From Pseudomonadota bacterium (GTDB taxonomy: Bacteria > Pseudomonadota > Alphaproteobacteria > Micavibrionales > UBA2020), in assembly GCA_021845905.1 (NCBI GenBank), contig JAJZVA010000003.1, forward strand, positions 198,300-262,299: a DNA stretch of 64,000 nt, given 5' to 3'. The notes beneath the pieces are model-generated. The model was not told the DNA's origin and did no database searches. It was given only the letters and a program-made list of their open reading frames with translations. Within the stretch, counting starts at the first letter, position 1. Each line of letters begins with the position of its first letter. Below are positions 50,491 through 59,344 of the stretch, one piece after another. Made by a program: the position numbers and the translations under genes.

Positions 50491-52387
50491 CCTTCTCTCC
50501 CGCAATGCGCCCGTCGACGGCGCACGCCTGAAAGCGGGAACCGACGCGCTTCTCCATCGCGGGCCGGACGGAGAAGGCCACTGGCTCTCCGCACGTAGAA
50601 ACACGGGATTGGGGCACCGGCGGCTCTGCATCATAGACCTTGAAACCGGCGCGCAGCCGCTTGTCAGCGCGGACGGCAGGGTCGCCGCGGTTGTCAACGG
50701 CGAGTTCTACGGCTACAAAACCCTGCGTCGGGAGCTTGAATCCAAAGGCCACCGTTTCAATACACAATCCGACAGCGAAATCCTCCTTCCGCTTTATAAA
50801 GAACACGGGGTCGACTGCCTGAAATTCCTGCGCGGCGAGTTCGCCTTTGTCCTGTGGGACGAGGAAAAGCAGCAACTCTTCGCCGCGCGCGACCGCTTCG
50901 GCATCAAGCCGCTCTGCTACAGCATGAACGCGGACGAACTCATGATCGCCTCCGAGGCAAAAGCGCTCTTCGCCATGGGGCTGTCCGCGGCGTGGGACGA
51001 ATACGCCTTTTTCCATTCCGCGATGATGCAATATACGCCGCAGGACCGGACGCTGTTCAAAAACGTGCAACAGCTGAAGCCCGGACATTTTCTCCTTGCC
51101 CGCGGCGGCGACGTGCAAATTTCAAAATACTGGGATCTGGATTACAGGACGGAGGATCAAACCCGGGCGTTTTCAAGCGAAGCCGAAGCGACTGCGGCCT
51201 TCAAAGACCTGTTTGAGGAATCCGTCCGTCTGCGGCTGCAGGCCGACGTTCCCATCTGCATCCACTTGAGCGGCGGACTTGATTCAAGCGCCGTCCTCGG
51301 CGTCGCGGCTGGCCTGATGGATACGCCGGCGCATGCCTTCACGGTCAGTTTCGACCATGAGGTTTACGACGAGCTGCCCATTGCTGAAGAAATGGCACGC
51401 CATACCGGCGCGACACTGCACACCGTCAGGGTTTCGCAGGATGATATCGTCGATTTTATGCCCGATGCCGTCTATCACGGCGAGGGGCTGGCCATCAACG
51501 GGCACATCACCGCAAAATTTCTTTTGAACAAAGCCATTCGCGGCGCAGGGTTCAAAGTGGCGCTGACCGGGGAAGGGTCGGACGAAGTTCTGGCCGGATA
51601 TCCTCATCTGCGGCAAGACCTTTTCCGCGTCCACGGAAACGACAATCCGGCCATGGCCGAAAAACTTTATGCAACGAACGGCGTTTCTCTCGGCGTGCAG
51701 CTTGCCTCCGGCGACATGCTGCCGACGGAAGCGGTCGGCGCGGCGCTCGGTTTTGTTCCCGCCTTTCTCGAGGCAAAAGCCTCGATGGGCTACAGGATGC
51801 ACGGCGTTTTATCGGACGATTTCACCGCACGCTTCTCGAAAACGGATTGTTATGCCGATCTGATGCGCGAAATACCCGTCGCGACGCAACTGAAAGGCAA
51901 GCACCGCGTCAACCAGTCGGCGTGGCTCTGGAACAAGCTGACGCTCGCCAATTACATCCTGCGCACGCTCGGCGACGGCATGGAAATGTCGCATTCCATC
52001 GAAGGGCGTCTGCCGTTTCTCGATCATGTTCTTTTTGACTTCATTCGCAACCTGCCGGTGACGCTTAAAATAAAAGGCGAAATTGAAAAACATATTCTGC
52101 GCGAAGCCGTGAAGGAAAAAGTGACCAAAACGATTTACAGGCGTCAGAAGCACCCTTTCATGGCGCCGCCGGTCAGCCGCTTTTCCAGCGCGCGACTGAT
52201 GTCCTTCATTCAGGACAAGGTGCGCAGCCAAAGCTTCGCCGCCATGCCTTTTTTCGACCGCAAAAAAGTCATCGCCGCGCTCGACGGGCTGCCCGCCTTG
52301 TCCGATGCCGGAAAAACGGCGATGGAGCCGGTAACGATGATGCTTTTGACGGCGCAACTTCTCAACGAAAATTTCCGCCTTTCATGA
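50474..52387 (+). CDS. Asparagine synthetase (glutamine-hydrolysing)-type amidotransferase
   Basis: A 637-residue AsnB-family enzyme. After Met removal, Cys1 (MCGIV) is the glutaminase nucleophile, followed by LHRGPDG and NGEFYG. The synthetase half has the PP-loop HLSGGLDSSAVLG. Start 50474 is fixed by the Cys1 requirement. Members of this length in biosynthetic clusters amidate carboxyls other than aspartate, so the substrate may be a pathway intermediate. It overlaps neighbours by 17 and 4 bases. Confidence 0.9.
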   Translation: MCGIVSLLSRNAPVDGARLKAGTDALLHRGPDGEGHWLSARRNTGLGHRRLCIIDLETGAQPLVSADGRVAAVVNGEFYGYKTLRRELESKGHRFNTQSDSEILLPLYKEHGVDCLKFLRGEFAFVLWDEEKQQLFAARDRFGIKPLCYSMNADELMIASEAKALFAMGLSAAWDEYAFFHSAMMQYTPQDRTLFKNVQQLKPGHFLLARGGDVQISKYWDLDYRTEDQTRAFSSEAEATAAFKDLFEESVRLRLQADVPICIHLSGGLDSSAVLGVAAGLMDTPAHAFTVSFDHEVYDELPIAEEMARHTGATLHTVRVSQDDIVDFMPDAVYHGEGLAINGHITAKFLLNKAIRGAGFKVALTGEGSDEVLAGYPHLRQDLFRVHGNDNPAMAEKLYATNGVSLGVQLASGDMLPTEAVGAALGFVPAFLEAKASMGYRMHGVLSDDFTARFSKTDCYADLMREIPVATQLKGKHRVNQSAWLWNKLTLANYILRTLGDGMEMSHSIEGRLPFLDHVLFDFIRNLPVTLKIKGEIEKHILREAVKEKVTKTIYRRQKHPFMAPPVSRFSSARLMSFIQDKVRSQSFAAMPFFDRKKVIAALDGLPALSDAGKTAMEPVTMMLLTAQLLNENFRLS

Positions 52388-53142
52388 AAAACTGGTGCGA
52401 AGAATTCTTTGACGATTTTTTTGCCGACCACCACCTGGTGCGCAATGACGGAAAAGAGCTGGCTGACACCCTTTCCTTTTTCACCCGGAAACTTCATTTG
52501 AGGCCCGGTTTTAAAATATTCGACCAGTGCTGCGGCGTCGGCAACCTGAGCATCGCGCTCGCAGGCGCAGGATACGTAGCCTATGGCATGGACCTTATCC
52601 CCTCCTACATCGCCCGCGCGCGGGGGGAAGCGCAGAGTGCGGGCGTTGCCTGCCACTTCGACATCGGCGATGCGCACGAATACGTCACGCCGGAACGGTG
52701 CGACGCAGCCATCAACTGGTGGACGAGTTTCGGCTATACGCCGGATGACAAGCAGAATATAAAAATGCTGCAACGCGTCAGTGAATCCTTAAAATCCGGC
52801 GCGTGGTTCGCGCTCGACTATATGAATGCGCCACAGCGTCTTGCCGCGTTCGGCGGCAAGGATATTTCAAGAAGCCGGCTCGACAAGGACAATTATACGA
52901 TTATCTGGGAATCAAGGCTCGACCGCCCCAACAACATGATCGTCAAAACATGGCATTATAAGGACGCAAGCGGCAAAAAAATAGAGAAACAGGGCGGCGG
53001 CGCGAAGCTTTATACGCGTGATAAACTGGAAGAGATGTTTACCGCCTGCGGTTTTGACAATATCGCATTCTACGGTAGCGTTGGCGGGGAAGACCTGACG
53101 GATTCAAGCCCCCGCTGCATAACGGTCGCACGGAAATCTTGA
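52384..53142 (+). CDS. Class I SAM-dependent methyltransferase
   Basis: A 252-residue methyltransferase with motif I FDQCCGVGNLSIALA, an acidic ribose-binding Asp in YGMDLIPSYIARA and motif II-like DAAINWWTSFGY. The Cys pair replacing the usual DxGxG first residues is typical of a ubiquinone-methyltransferase-like subgroup. The methylated atom is unknown. ATGA overlaps link it to the genes on both sides. Confidence 0.85.
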   Translation: MKNWCEEFFDDFFADHHLVRNDGKELADTLSFFTRKLHLRPGFKIFDQCCGVGNLSIALAGAGYVAYGMDLIPSYIARARGEAQSAGVACHFDIGDAHEYVTPERCDAAINWWTSFGYTPDDKQNIKMLQRVSESLKSGAWFALDYMNAPQRLAAFGGKDISRSRLDKDNYTIIWESRLDRPNNMIVKTWHYKDASGKKIEKQGGGAKLYTRDKLEEMFTACGFDNIAFYGSVGGEDLTDSSPRCITVARKS

Positions 53143-53966
53143 AAATGCTTTTTTCACCCTCACTGCCTTCAAACAATACGGCTTTGCGGGATGCTTTATA
53201 TGCCGGACATATTTTCAAAATCCCCGCCGCGCCGGCCGCGCTCGAAATAGTGCGCAACCTCAAGATGCGACTGGAGGAAAATATGGGCTACCCGCTTGAA
53301 CAGGCGCATCTCTACAGCCCCGCCGGGAACCTTTTTTTAATGTTGCAAAAATTCCGCGCGCATCTGCTGACAGACCCGATCTATAAAAATTTCATCCGCA
53401 CACTCATGAAAGAAAACGGTTTTCAACCGCAGGGCAATGCCTTCGACCCCTTGCGTCTGCGCGCCGTTTTGCACGACGGGCATCGCAACAAAAACGCGGC
53501 CCGCGCCTACTCCCTCCATCGCGATACGTGGTACGCCAACCCGCAATGCCAGATCAACTGGTGGATCGCCTTGCAGGACGCCACTGAAGAACAAACTTTT
53601 TCCTTCTATCCGTCGTTTTTTGAAAAGAAGGTAGAAAACAGCTCGGCAAATTTCGATTACGCCCGCTGGAAGGAAAAAGTCGGCTTTCAGAACACGCGCG
53701 GAAACGGGGAAATTGACTATCCAAGCGCACAAGAAACGCCGGAAGCGGAACGGCAGGGCTTTTCCTGCCGCGCCGGAGAGATTATTCTCTTTTCCTCCGC
53801 CCATCTGCACCAGACCAACCGCAACGCAAGCGGACGCAGCCGGTTCAGTATTGATTTCCGGACGGTTCACCTGGATGATCATGCCGCGGGCAAAGGCGCG
53901 CCCAGCGCAGACAACGGCTCTCGCCCCGATGCGCTCAGCGACTATATCCGGACGGAGGTCTCATGA
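53139..53966 (+). CDS. 2-oxoglutarate/Fe(II)-dependent oxygenase
   Basis: A 275-residue cupin-type oxygenase. The facial triad is visible as His-x-Asp in SLHRDTW (residues near 126-128) and the distal His in SAHLHQTN (near 222), with the 2-oxoglutarate Arg in SRFSIDFR. It resembles phytanoyl-CoA or ectoine hydroxylase relatives by layout. A hydroxylation step on the synthetase product or substrate is likely. Overlaps of 4 bases on each side place it in the operon. Confidence 0.8.
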   Translation: MKMLFSPSLPSNNTALRDALYAGHIFKIPAAPAALEIVRNLKMRLEENMGYPLEQAHLYSPAGNLFLMLQKFRAHLLTDPIYKNFIRTLMKENGFQPQGNAFDPLRLRAVLHDGHRNKNAARAYSLHRDTWYANPQCQINWWIALQDATEEQTFSFYPSFFEKKVENSSANFDYARWKEKVGFQNTRGNGEIDYPSAQETPEAERQGFSCRAGEIILFSSAHLHQTNRNASGRSRFSIDFRTVHLDDHAAGKGAPSADNGSRPDALSDYIRTEVS

Positions 53967-56900
53967 AACAGTTCTGGCCCCTCTTTCTCGAAATCGCCGC
54001 GCAATACCCTGCCGCCATTGCCATCCGCGACAACGGGAAGGATATCAGCTACGCACACCTCTCAGGCCTCGCCGCGGCAGTCGGCGAAACCCTGAAAAGG
54101 CGCGGTATCGGCGCGGAGACGCCGGTCGCACTCGAGATGGAAAAATCCGTAGCCTATATCGCAGGCCTGCTCGGCTGCTGGTATGCGGGTGCGGCCTTTG
54201 TTCCCCTGCCGCCGTCGCTGCCGCAGGAAAGGCGAGATTATATTTTACGCGATGCGGATATCAAACACACATTGACCCCCTATGACCTGCAAAAAGTCTC
54301 CCCGCACAAAGGTGATTTAGACCCCGCGCCCGTGACGGAAGACACGCTCGCCTACATCATCTACACCTCCGGCTCGACGGGCGCGCCCAAAGGCGTTATG
54401 GTGGAGCATCGTGGCATCGTCAATTTTCTCGAACCGCAGATTGAAGCTTTCGGACTGACCGCAGGCAACCGCTACTTGTTTTATCTCTCAATTCTTTTCG
54501 ACGCGGCCCTCTCCGACATCGGCGTCTGCCTGCTCTCGGGCGCGACGCTGGTCATCGAACCGCCCTCTGTTTTGCGAGACGGGAAAAAGCTTGTCCGGTC
54601 CTTGCACGATCTCAGAATCACCCACACGGATATTCCACCGTCACTGCTGAAAGTTCTTGTGCCGGAAGACGTGCCGCAAAGTCTCAAGACGATCGTCATT
54701 GGCGGGGAAGTCTGTCCGCCGGAAACCGTGCGCCAGTGGGCGGAACGTTTCAGGGTTGTAAACGTCTACGGCCCCACGGAAGCAACGGTTTGCACCAGCT
54801 TTTGCCTCTGTGATGCAAAGACATGGAACAAACCGCTGATAGGCATGCCGCTGCCGGGCATCACATACCATATTTACGAAGACGAGCTTTATATCGGCGG
54901 CGTGAGCCTTGCGCGCGGATATTTAAAACAGCCGGAGCTGACCGCGCAAAAATTCATCCGGCACGATAACCTGCGCCTTTATAAAACAGGCGACCGCGTG
55001 CGCAGGCTTGATGATGGAACGATAGAGTTTCTCGGGCGGCGCGACCGGCAATTCAAACTGCGCGGGCAGCTGGTGGAGCCGGACGAGATCGAGGCCGCGC
55101 TGGCCGCGCATCCCGCCATCCTGCGCGCCGCCATTTTGAAGCGCGATGAAAGGCTTGTCGCTTTTGCGGTGATACACGGAGAGCAGACCTCCGGAGCCTT
55201 GAAAAAGCATCTTGCAAAATTCCTGCCGTCCTGGATGATTCCGCAGCAATTTGTGTTCCTGCAAAATATGCCTTGTACCGCGACCGGCAAACCAGATTAT
55301 AAGGCGCTCGAAAAAATGCCATTTCAAGAAACACCCGCAACGGCGTCTGCGCCGCCGGAAAACGCGCTTGAAAAACAGATTTGGGAACTGTGGCGGGATA
55401 TTCTCAGGCATGAAGACTTTGGCGTCACAGACGAATTTTTCCAAGCGGGAGGAGATTCTCTCGATGTCATCCGCATGACACTGGAGGCGGAACGGCGCGG
55501 GATTATTTTTTCCGGCGGCATGTTTGCAAGTGGCATGACGATCCGTGAAATAGCCGCAAACAAGGCCTCTGCGAATGTCCTGTCGGCCGATTGGCTGAAA
55601 CGGGACGTCGCCTTCGATGACGCATGGCAGGCGTTCTTTGACCAAGCCAAAGACCTTTCGCCCGCCGCACCCGCACCGCAAAATATATTTTTCACCGGCG
55701 CATCCGGATTTTTAGGATCCCGTCTTCTGCACGAGCTTCTGACCCGCACGACGGCGGACATATACTGCCTTGTACGCGCCGGAAACTCGACGGGCGCCTT
55801 AAAGAAAATTGAAGAGACGCTGAAAAAATATGAAATCCTCCCTTCCGTAGCGGCGCTGGCGCGCATCAGGCCCGTTTGCGGCGACCTGGAGAAGCCGCAT
55901 TTCGGTATGGATGAAAACGCGTGGCAGGCGCTGGCGCAAGAAACGGATGCCGTTTATCACTGCGCCGCAAAGGTGAACATGGTGCTGCCTTATAGCGATC
56001 TTCGCCCGGCCAATGTCGGGGCCACGCGGGAAATTTTACGTTTCGCCTGCACCGGGCGGCGCAAGCATATACATTATGCCTCCACGCTTTCTGTTTTTGT
56101 CGGCACAGACCGGAATAAAGGGCAACTTTTCGAGACGAACCGTCTCGAAAACGTAAAAAGAATATACGGCGGCTACGCGCAAACGAAATGGGCGGCAGAG
56201 TGGATGCTGTTGCAGGTGCCGCAAGACGTCTGCCGTATCACACATTACCGCTACGGGCTGATTACCGGCGACACGAAACACGGCGCTGGCGCAGAGAATG
56301 ATTCTCTTGCCATGTTCGCCAAAGGCGTCAGCTCTCTCAATTGTGCGCCGCAAGGGTTTGATGACAAGCTTTATGTGGACATCACGCCTGTCGATTATGC
56401 GGCGACGGCAACGGCCTATCTTTCATTGAACGGAAATGAGGAAATATATCACATCGCTCACGGCCAGGGTCTTTCTCTCGGGCGGCTTCTGTCGGCGATA
56501 CGAAGACAGGGCATCAGCCTTCGCGCCCTTCCCGCCGCGCGCTGGACGGAAGTCGTGGAAAACAAGGCGGTTAAGCCGGAAGAGGTGGCGTCGCATCTTG
56601 CGCTCTGCCGCTGCCTGCCGGAAGAGGAATTTGAAAGGCACCGGACGATGGACCTCTTTCAGGCGACAGGCGTGACATTCGATACCCGAAACACCGACAA
56701 TGCATTGCATGGCACGAACATCTCTCACCCTGCCATCACCGACGATCTTCTTGATGTTTACCTGAACCAGATTCTGAAAGATAAAAAACATCTTATCAAG
56801 GTTTGCCTGTTCGGGCCTGAGTCCACGGGCAAATCAACACTTGCGCACAAGCTGGCCGCGCACTATCAAACCGCTTGTGTCGAAGAATACGCGAAAGAAC

Positions 56901-57346
56901 TCATCTTCGCGCAGGACGGCAACATTTCCCTGCGGGATATTCCGCGCATCGCCCGCGGGCAGATCAAGGCTGAAAAAGAAGGGGAAGGACGCGCCAACGA
57001 AATTCTCTTCTGCGATACGGACCTCCTCACCACCACCATTTGGAGCGACCGGCTTTTCGGCACATGCCCGCAATGGATCAGGGATGCGTCTGCGCTGCAG
57101 ACCTACGATCTTTACCTGCTGATGGACACAGACACCCCGTGGATTGCGGACCTGCACCGCTTCCTGCCCGATGACAGACCCCTATTTTTGCAAAAATGCC
57201 GACAGGTCTTGGAAGAGAATGATATAAAATATATAACTTTATCAGGCACTTGGGAAAATAAATTTGACACCGCCTGCGCTGAAATTGATATATTATTAAG
57301 GAAACACATATATACTGGAAAGACGAAAAAGGCAGGCAATGACTGA
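53963..57346 (+). CDS. A-PCP-thioester reductase synthetase fused to NadR-type kinase
   Basis: A 1127-residue single-module NRPS-like enzyme. Adenylation domain (1-460): A3 YTSGSTGAPKG, A5 VYGPTEAT, A7 YKTGDRV, A8 RRDRQFKLRGQLVEPDE, and the A10 Lys in TATGKPDY. Carrier protein: FFQAGGDSLD (Ser near 498). Reductase (about 570-930): TGASGFLGS and the catalytic YAQTK (near 738), releasing an aldehyde. There is no condensation or thioesterase domain. From 945 to the end lies a domain with GPESTGKST, RGQI, FCDTDLLTT and WSD, matching the ribosylnicotinamide kinase domain of the next gene. This fusion is unusual. The aspartate after F in FDAALSD suggests an amino-acid substrate. Confidence 0.93.
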   Translation: MKQFWPLFLEIAAQYPAAIAIRDNGKDISYAHLSGLAAAVGETLKRRGIGAETPVALEMEKSVAYIAGLLGCWYAGAAFVPLPPSLPQERRDYILRDADIKHTLTPYDLQKVSPHKGDLDPAPVTEDTLAYIIYTSGSTGAPKGVMVEHRGIVNFLEPQIEAFGLTAGNRYLFYLSILFDAALSDIGVCLLSGATLVIEPPSVLRDGKKLVRSLHDLRITHTDIPPSLLKVLVPEDVPQSLKTIVIGGEVCPPETVRQWAERFRVVNVYGPTEATVCTSFCLCDAKTWNKPLIGMPLPGITYHIYEDELYIGGVSLARGYLKQPELTAQKFIRHDNLRLYKTGDRVRRLDDGTIEFLGRRDRQFKLRGQLVEPDEIEAALAAHPAILRAAILKRDERLVAFAVIHGEQTSGALKKHLAKFLPSWMIPQQFVFLQNMPCTATGKPDYKALEKMPFQETPATASAPPENALEKQIWELWRDILRHEDFGVTDEFFQAGGDSLDVIRMTLEAERRGIIFSGGMFASGMTIREIAANKASANVLSADWLKRDVAFDDAWQAFFDQAKDLSPAAPAPQNIFFTGASGFLGSRLLHELLTRTTADIYCLVRAGNSTGALKKIEETLKKYEILPSVAALARIRPVCGDLEKPHFGMDENAWQALAQETDAVYHCAAKVNMVLPYSDLRPANVGATREILRFACTGRRKHIHYASTLSVFVGTDRNKGQLFETNRLENVKRIYGGYAQTKWAAEWMLLQVPQDVCRITHYRYGLITGDTKHGAGAENDSLAMFAKGVSSLNCAPQGFDDKLYVDITPVDYAATATAYLSLNGNEEIYHIAHGQGLSLGRLLSAIRRQGISLRALPAARWTEVVENKAVKPEEVASHLALCRCLPEEEFERHRTMDLFQATGVTFDTRNTDNALHGTNISHPAITDDLLDVYLNQILKDKKHLIKVCLFGPESTGKSTLAHKLAAHYQTACVEEYAKELIFAQDGNISLRDIPRIARGQIKAEKEGEGRANEILFCDTDLLTTTIWSDRLFGTCPQWIRDASALQTYDLYLLMDTDTPWIADLHRFLPDDRPLFLQKCRQVLEENDIKYITLSGTWENKFDTACAEIDILLRKHIYTGKTKKAGND

Positions 57347-58469
57347 CAAGACCCCCGACATCATAGAAGGCATCGAGAGCGAATTCGTCGGGCATGGTCT
57401 TGTCTTCGGCAAATTCATGCCTCCCACCAACGGTCACCTTTATTTTATCAATTTCGCCCGCCAGTCCTGCCGCAAACTGACTATCATGGTCTGTTCCCTG
57501 CCGTCCGAGCCCATTCCCGGCGAGCAGCGCTATAAATGGATCAAGGAGCTGTTTCCCGACGCAAACGTCGTTCATCACTACATCGATATCCAGCAGGAGC
57601 CAAACGGCCCGAACGACGCGGCTTTCTTCGAAACCTGGCGTGACAGCATTAAAAAACACTGCCCGGGAGAAAAATTCGACGCGCTGTTCGCATCCGAGGC
57701 TTACGGCTACGACATGGCCAAGGTCATGGGCATCAAACATATTCCGGTGGATATAAACCGCGAGATCGTTCCGATCTCCGGCACGGAAATGCGCAAAAAC
57801 CCGTTGCGGCACTGGGAGCATCTCAATCCCGTCATACGCCCGTATTTTCTCAAGCGCATTGCCATTGTTGGGCCTGAATCCTGCGGGAAAAGCACGCTGG
57901 CAAAAGATCTCGCGGCGCATTTCGACACTGTCCATGTGGCGGAATACGCGCGCGGCATGCTGGAGAGTTTTGCCAAAAACATTCCCGGCTACGATCAGTC
58001 AAATCCATCGCTCAAGGACATCTCCACCATCGCGCGCGGACAAATCGCCAGCGAAGACGCCATTGCGCGGCAGGCCAATCGCGTCATGTTTTGCGACACG
58101 GAGCTGATGACGACGAAATATTGGTCGGACTTCTATCACAAGACCTGCCCGGACTGGATCGCCAAGGCGGCGCAAGAAAGAAAATACGACCTTTACATGC
58201 TGGTGGACCCGCGCGGTGTTGAATCATCCTATACGCCGGACGCCCAGAGGCCGATGGAAACCCTCCCCGAGCGTATCGCGATGTTCGAATGGTGGAAGGC
58301 AGCACTGACAAAACAGAACAAGCCTTTTGTGGTGATCGATGGCAACGACTGGAAGAAGCGCTTTCAAAAGGCGGTTGATGCCGTTCGCCAGCATATCCCC
58401 GTCCAGCAATCTCCATCGCCCCAGAAAAGGCAATTTAGAAACATTGCAGACCCGAAGAAACCTTCTTAG
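57339..58469 (+). CDS. nadR: Bifunctional NadR: NMN adenylyltransferase and ribosylnicotinamide kinase
   Basis: A 376-residue protein. The N-terminal nucleotidyltransferase has GKFMPPTNGH (HxGH type) and ISGTEMRKNP (ISxTxxR type), which form NMN or an analogous mononucleotide into a dinucleotide. The C-terminal kinase has GPESCGKST, EYARGML, ARGQIASED and MFCDTELMTT. No N-terminal HTH repressor domain is present, unlike E. coli NadR. The start overlaps the synthetase by 8 bases. The stop codon sits exactly at the insertion point of the following mini-element, but restoring the pre-insertion sequence leaves the same TAG, so the protein is intact. Confidence 0.92.
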   Translation: MTDKTPDIIEGIESEFVGHGLVFGKFMPPTNGHLYFINFARQSCRKLTIMVCSLPSEPIPGEQRYKWIKELFPDANVVHHYIDIQQEPNGPNDAAFFETWRDSIKKHCPGEKFDALFASEAYGYDMAKVMGIKHIPVDINREIVPISGTEMRKNPLRHWEHLNPVIRPYFLKRIAIVGPESCGKSTLAKDLAAHFDTVHVAEYARGMLESFAKNIPGYDQSNPSLKDISTIARGQIASEDAIARQANRVMFCDTELMTTKYWSDFYHKTCPDWIAKAAQERKYDLYMLVDPRGVESSYTPDAQRPMETLPERIAMFEWWKAALTKQNKPFVVIDGNDWKKRFQKAVDAVRQHIPVQQSPSPQKRQFRNIADPKKPS

Positions 58470-58537
58470 GACCAATCGACATATAGCACATGAGATTTTG
58501 AAGCCGCAAAATCCATGCGGTATATGTCGATTGGTCC
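58469..58537. mobile_element. 69-bp MITE-like element with 17-bp inverted ends
   Basis: The ends are GGACCAATCGACATATA and its exact reverse complement, with imperfect complementarity continuing inward, so the whole element is nearly a hairpin. It is flanked by TA on both sides (58467-58468 and 58538-58539), a likely target-site duplication. The same end sequence, preceded by TA, starts the IS element at 63876. This looks like a non-autonomous derivative mobilised by that transposase. Confidence 0.85.
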
Positions 58538-58618
58538 TAGCCGTTTCGCATGGCCATAGCCCGAGTCGGGAGCCAGATGGGATGGCGCGGGCTGAAAAAA
58601 TTTCGGCCTCTCAAGAAT

Positions 58619-58645
58619 TTAGCACTCACTTGACAGGAGTGCTAA
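58619..58645. promoter_or_regulatory. CIRCE operator (HrcA site)
   Basis: The sequence is TTAGCACTC-N9-GAGTGCTAA, a perfect match to the CIRCE consensus bound by the heat-shock repressor HrcA. It overlaps the -35 box of the promoter for the stress genes, 116 bases before the first CBS-domain gene. The recognition is direct, and HrcA control is established knowledge for the motif. Confidence 0.93.
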
Positions 58646-58658
58646 TTTTGGATAGTCT
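58630..58658 (+). promoter_or_regulatory. Promoter of the stress cassette, inside CIRCE
   Basis: TTGACA (58630-58635), 17 bases and TAGTCT (58653-58658) form a sigma-70-like promoter. The -35 box lies within the CIRCE loop, so HrcA binding would occlude polymerase and heat would release it. Confidence 0.75.
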
Positions 58659-58761
58659 GAAAGTGTAAGCCTTTGATTAGGTTGGCTCATTTTGAGTGAC
58701 CGCACGATCAATAACGGCTTGTTTTTATTGTGGTCTTGCTTGTTCTTTAAAGGAGGCTCTG

Positions 58762-59289
58762 ATGGAAACGCAAAGATCATATTCGTATTTGGAAACTTTG
58801 GGTGATGTCATTGAAGACCGCCCCGTCCTGACGTTCCATGCTGAGGATGCTCTACTGGACGTCCTATACCGGATGAAAGAGGCCGGTCAAAGCACCGGTG
58901 CCGCCGTGGATAAAGAAGGTCGGCTCATTGGCATGATTACTGAAGATAATATTATGCGCCGTGTTGCGCCGCCGCTGAAACGCCAGTCAATGCACATTGA
59001 CGACCTTTGTCGGTTCAAGTCCATAGAGAACCTGATTGCGCTCGATGTCATTATTTCCGAACCTGACATGCTGCATAGAGATGACCGCATCGGGGATGCC
59101 GTGGATATCATGGAGCATCTCAATCATACATATATGCCCGTAATAGACTCGCACAAAAATCCCGTCGGTATTGTTGGCCTTGATGAGCTTAAAGACATTC
59201 TTAAAAATAAATACAGTGTGTTGAAAAGTGTTGATGCCACTATGGTTTTCAGCAGCGGTAAATTTTTGCAGCGCGTCAGTTTTTTGTAA
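58762..59289 (+). CDS. CBS-domain pair protein, copy 1
   Basis: A 175-residue protein of two CBS motifs (VLTFHAEDALLDVLYRM...GRLIGMITEDNIMRR, then DVIISEPDMLHRDD...YMPVIDS...VGIVGLDELKDIL), a Bateman module that binds adenosine nucleotides. It is the first gene after the CIRCE promoter. Start 58762 follows AAAGGAGG by 5 bases, and the upstream ATG at 58696 is discarded. It is a close duplicate of the next gene. A nucleotide-sensing role in stress is inferred. Confidence 0.88.
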   Translation: METQRSYSYLETLGDVIEDRPVLTFHAEDALLDVLYRMKEAGQSTGAAVDKEGRLIGMITEDNIMRRVAPPLKRQSMHIDDLCRFKSIENLIALDVIISEPDMLHRDDRIGDAVDIMEHLNHTYMPVIDSHKNPVGIVGLDELKDILKNKYSVLKSVDATMVFSSGKFLQRVSFL

Positions 59290-59344
59290 GTGTTTAGGTA
59301 TAAATTGTTCTTTAAGGATAACTTTTTCTTTAAAGGAGGCTTAG

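Noticed and set aside
58467..58469. NadR truncated by the mini-element
   Set aside because: The insertion falls at the TAG stop. Removing the element and one TA restores the same TAG, so the protein end is unchanged.
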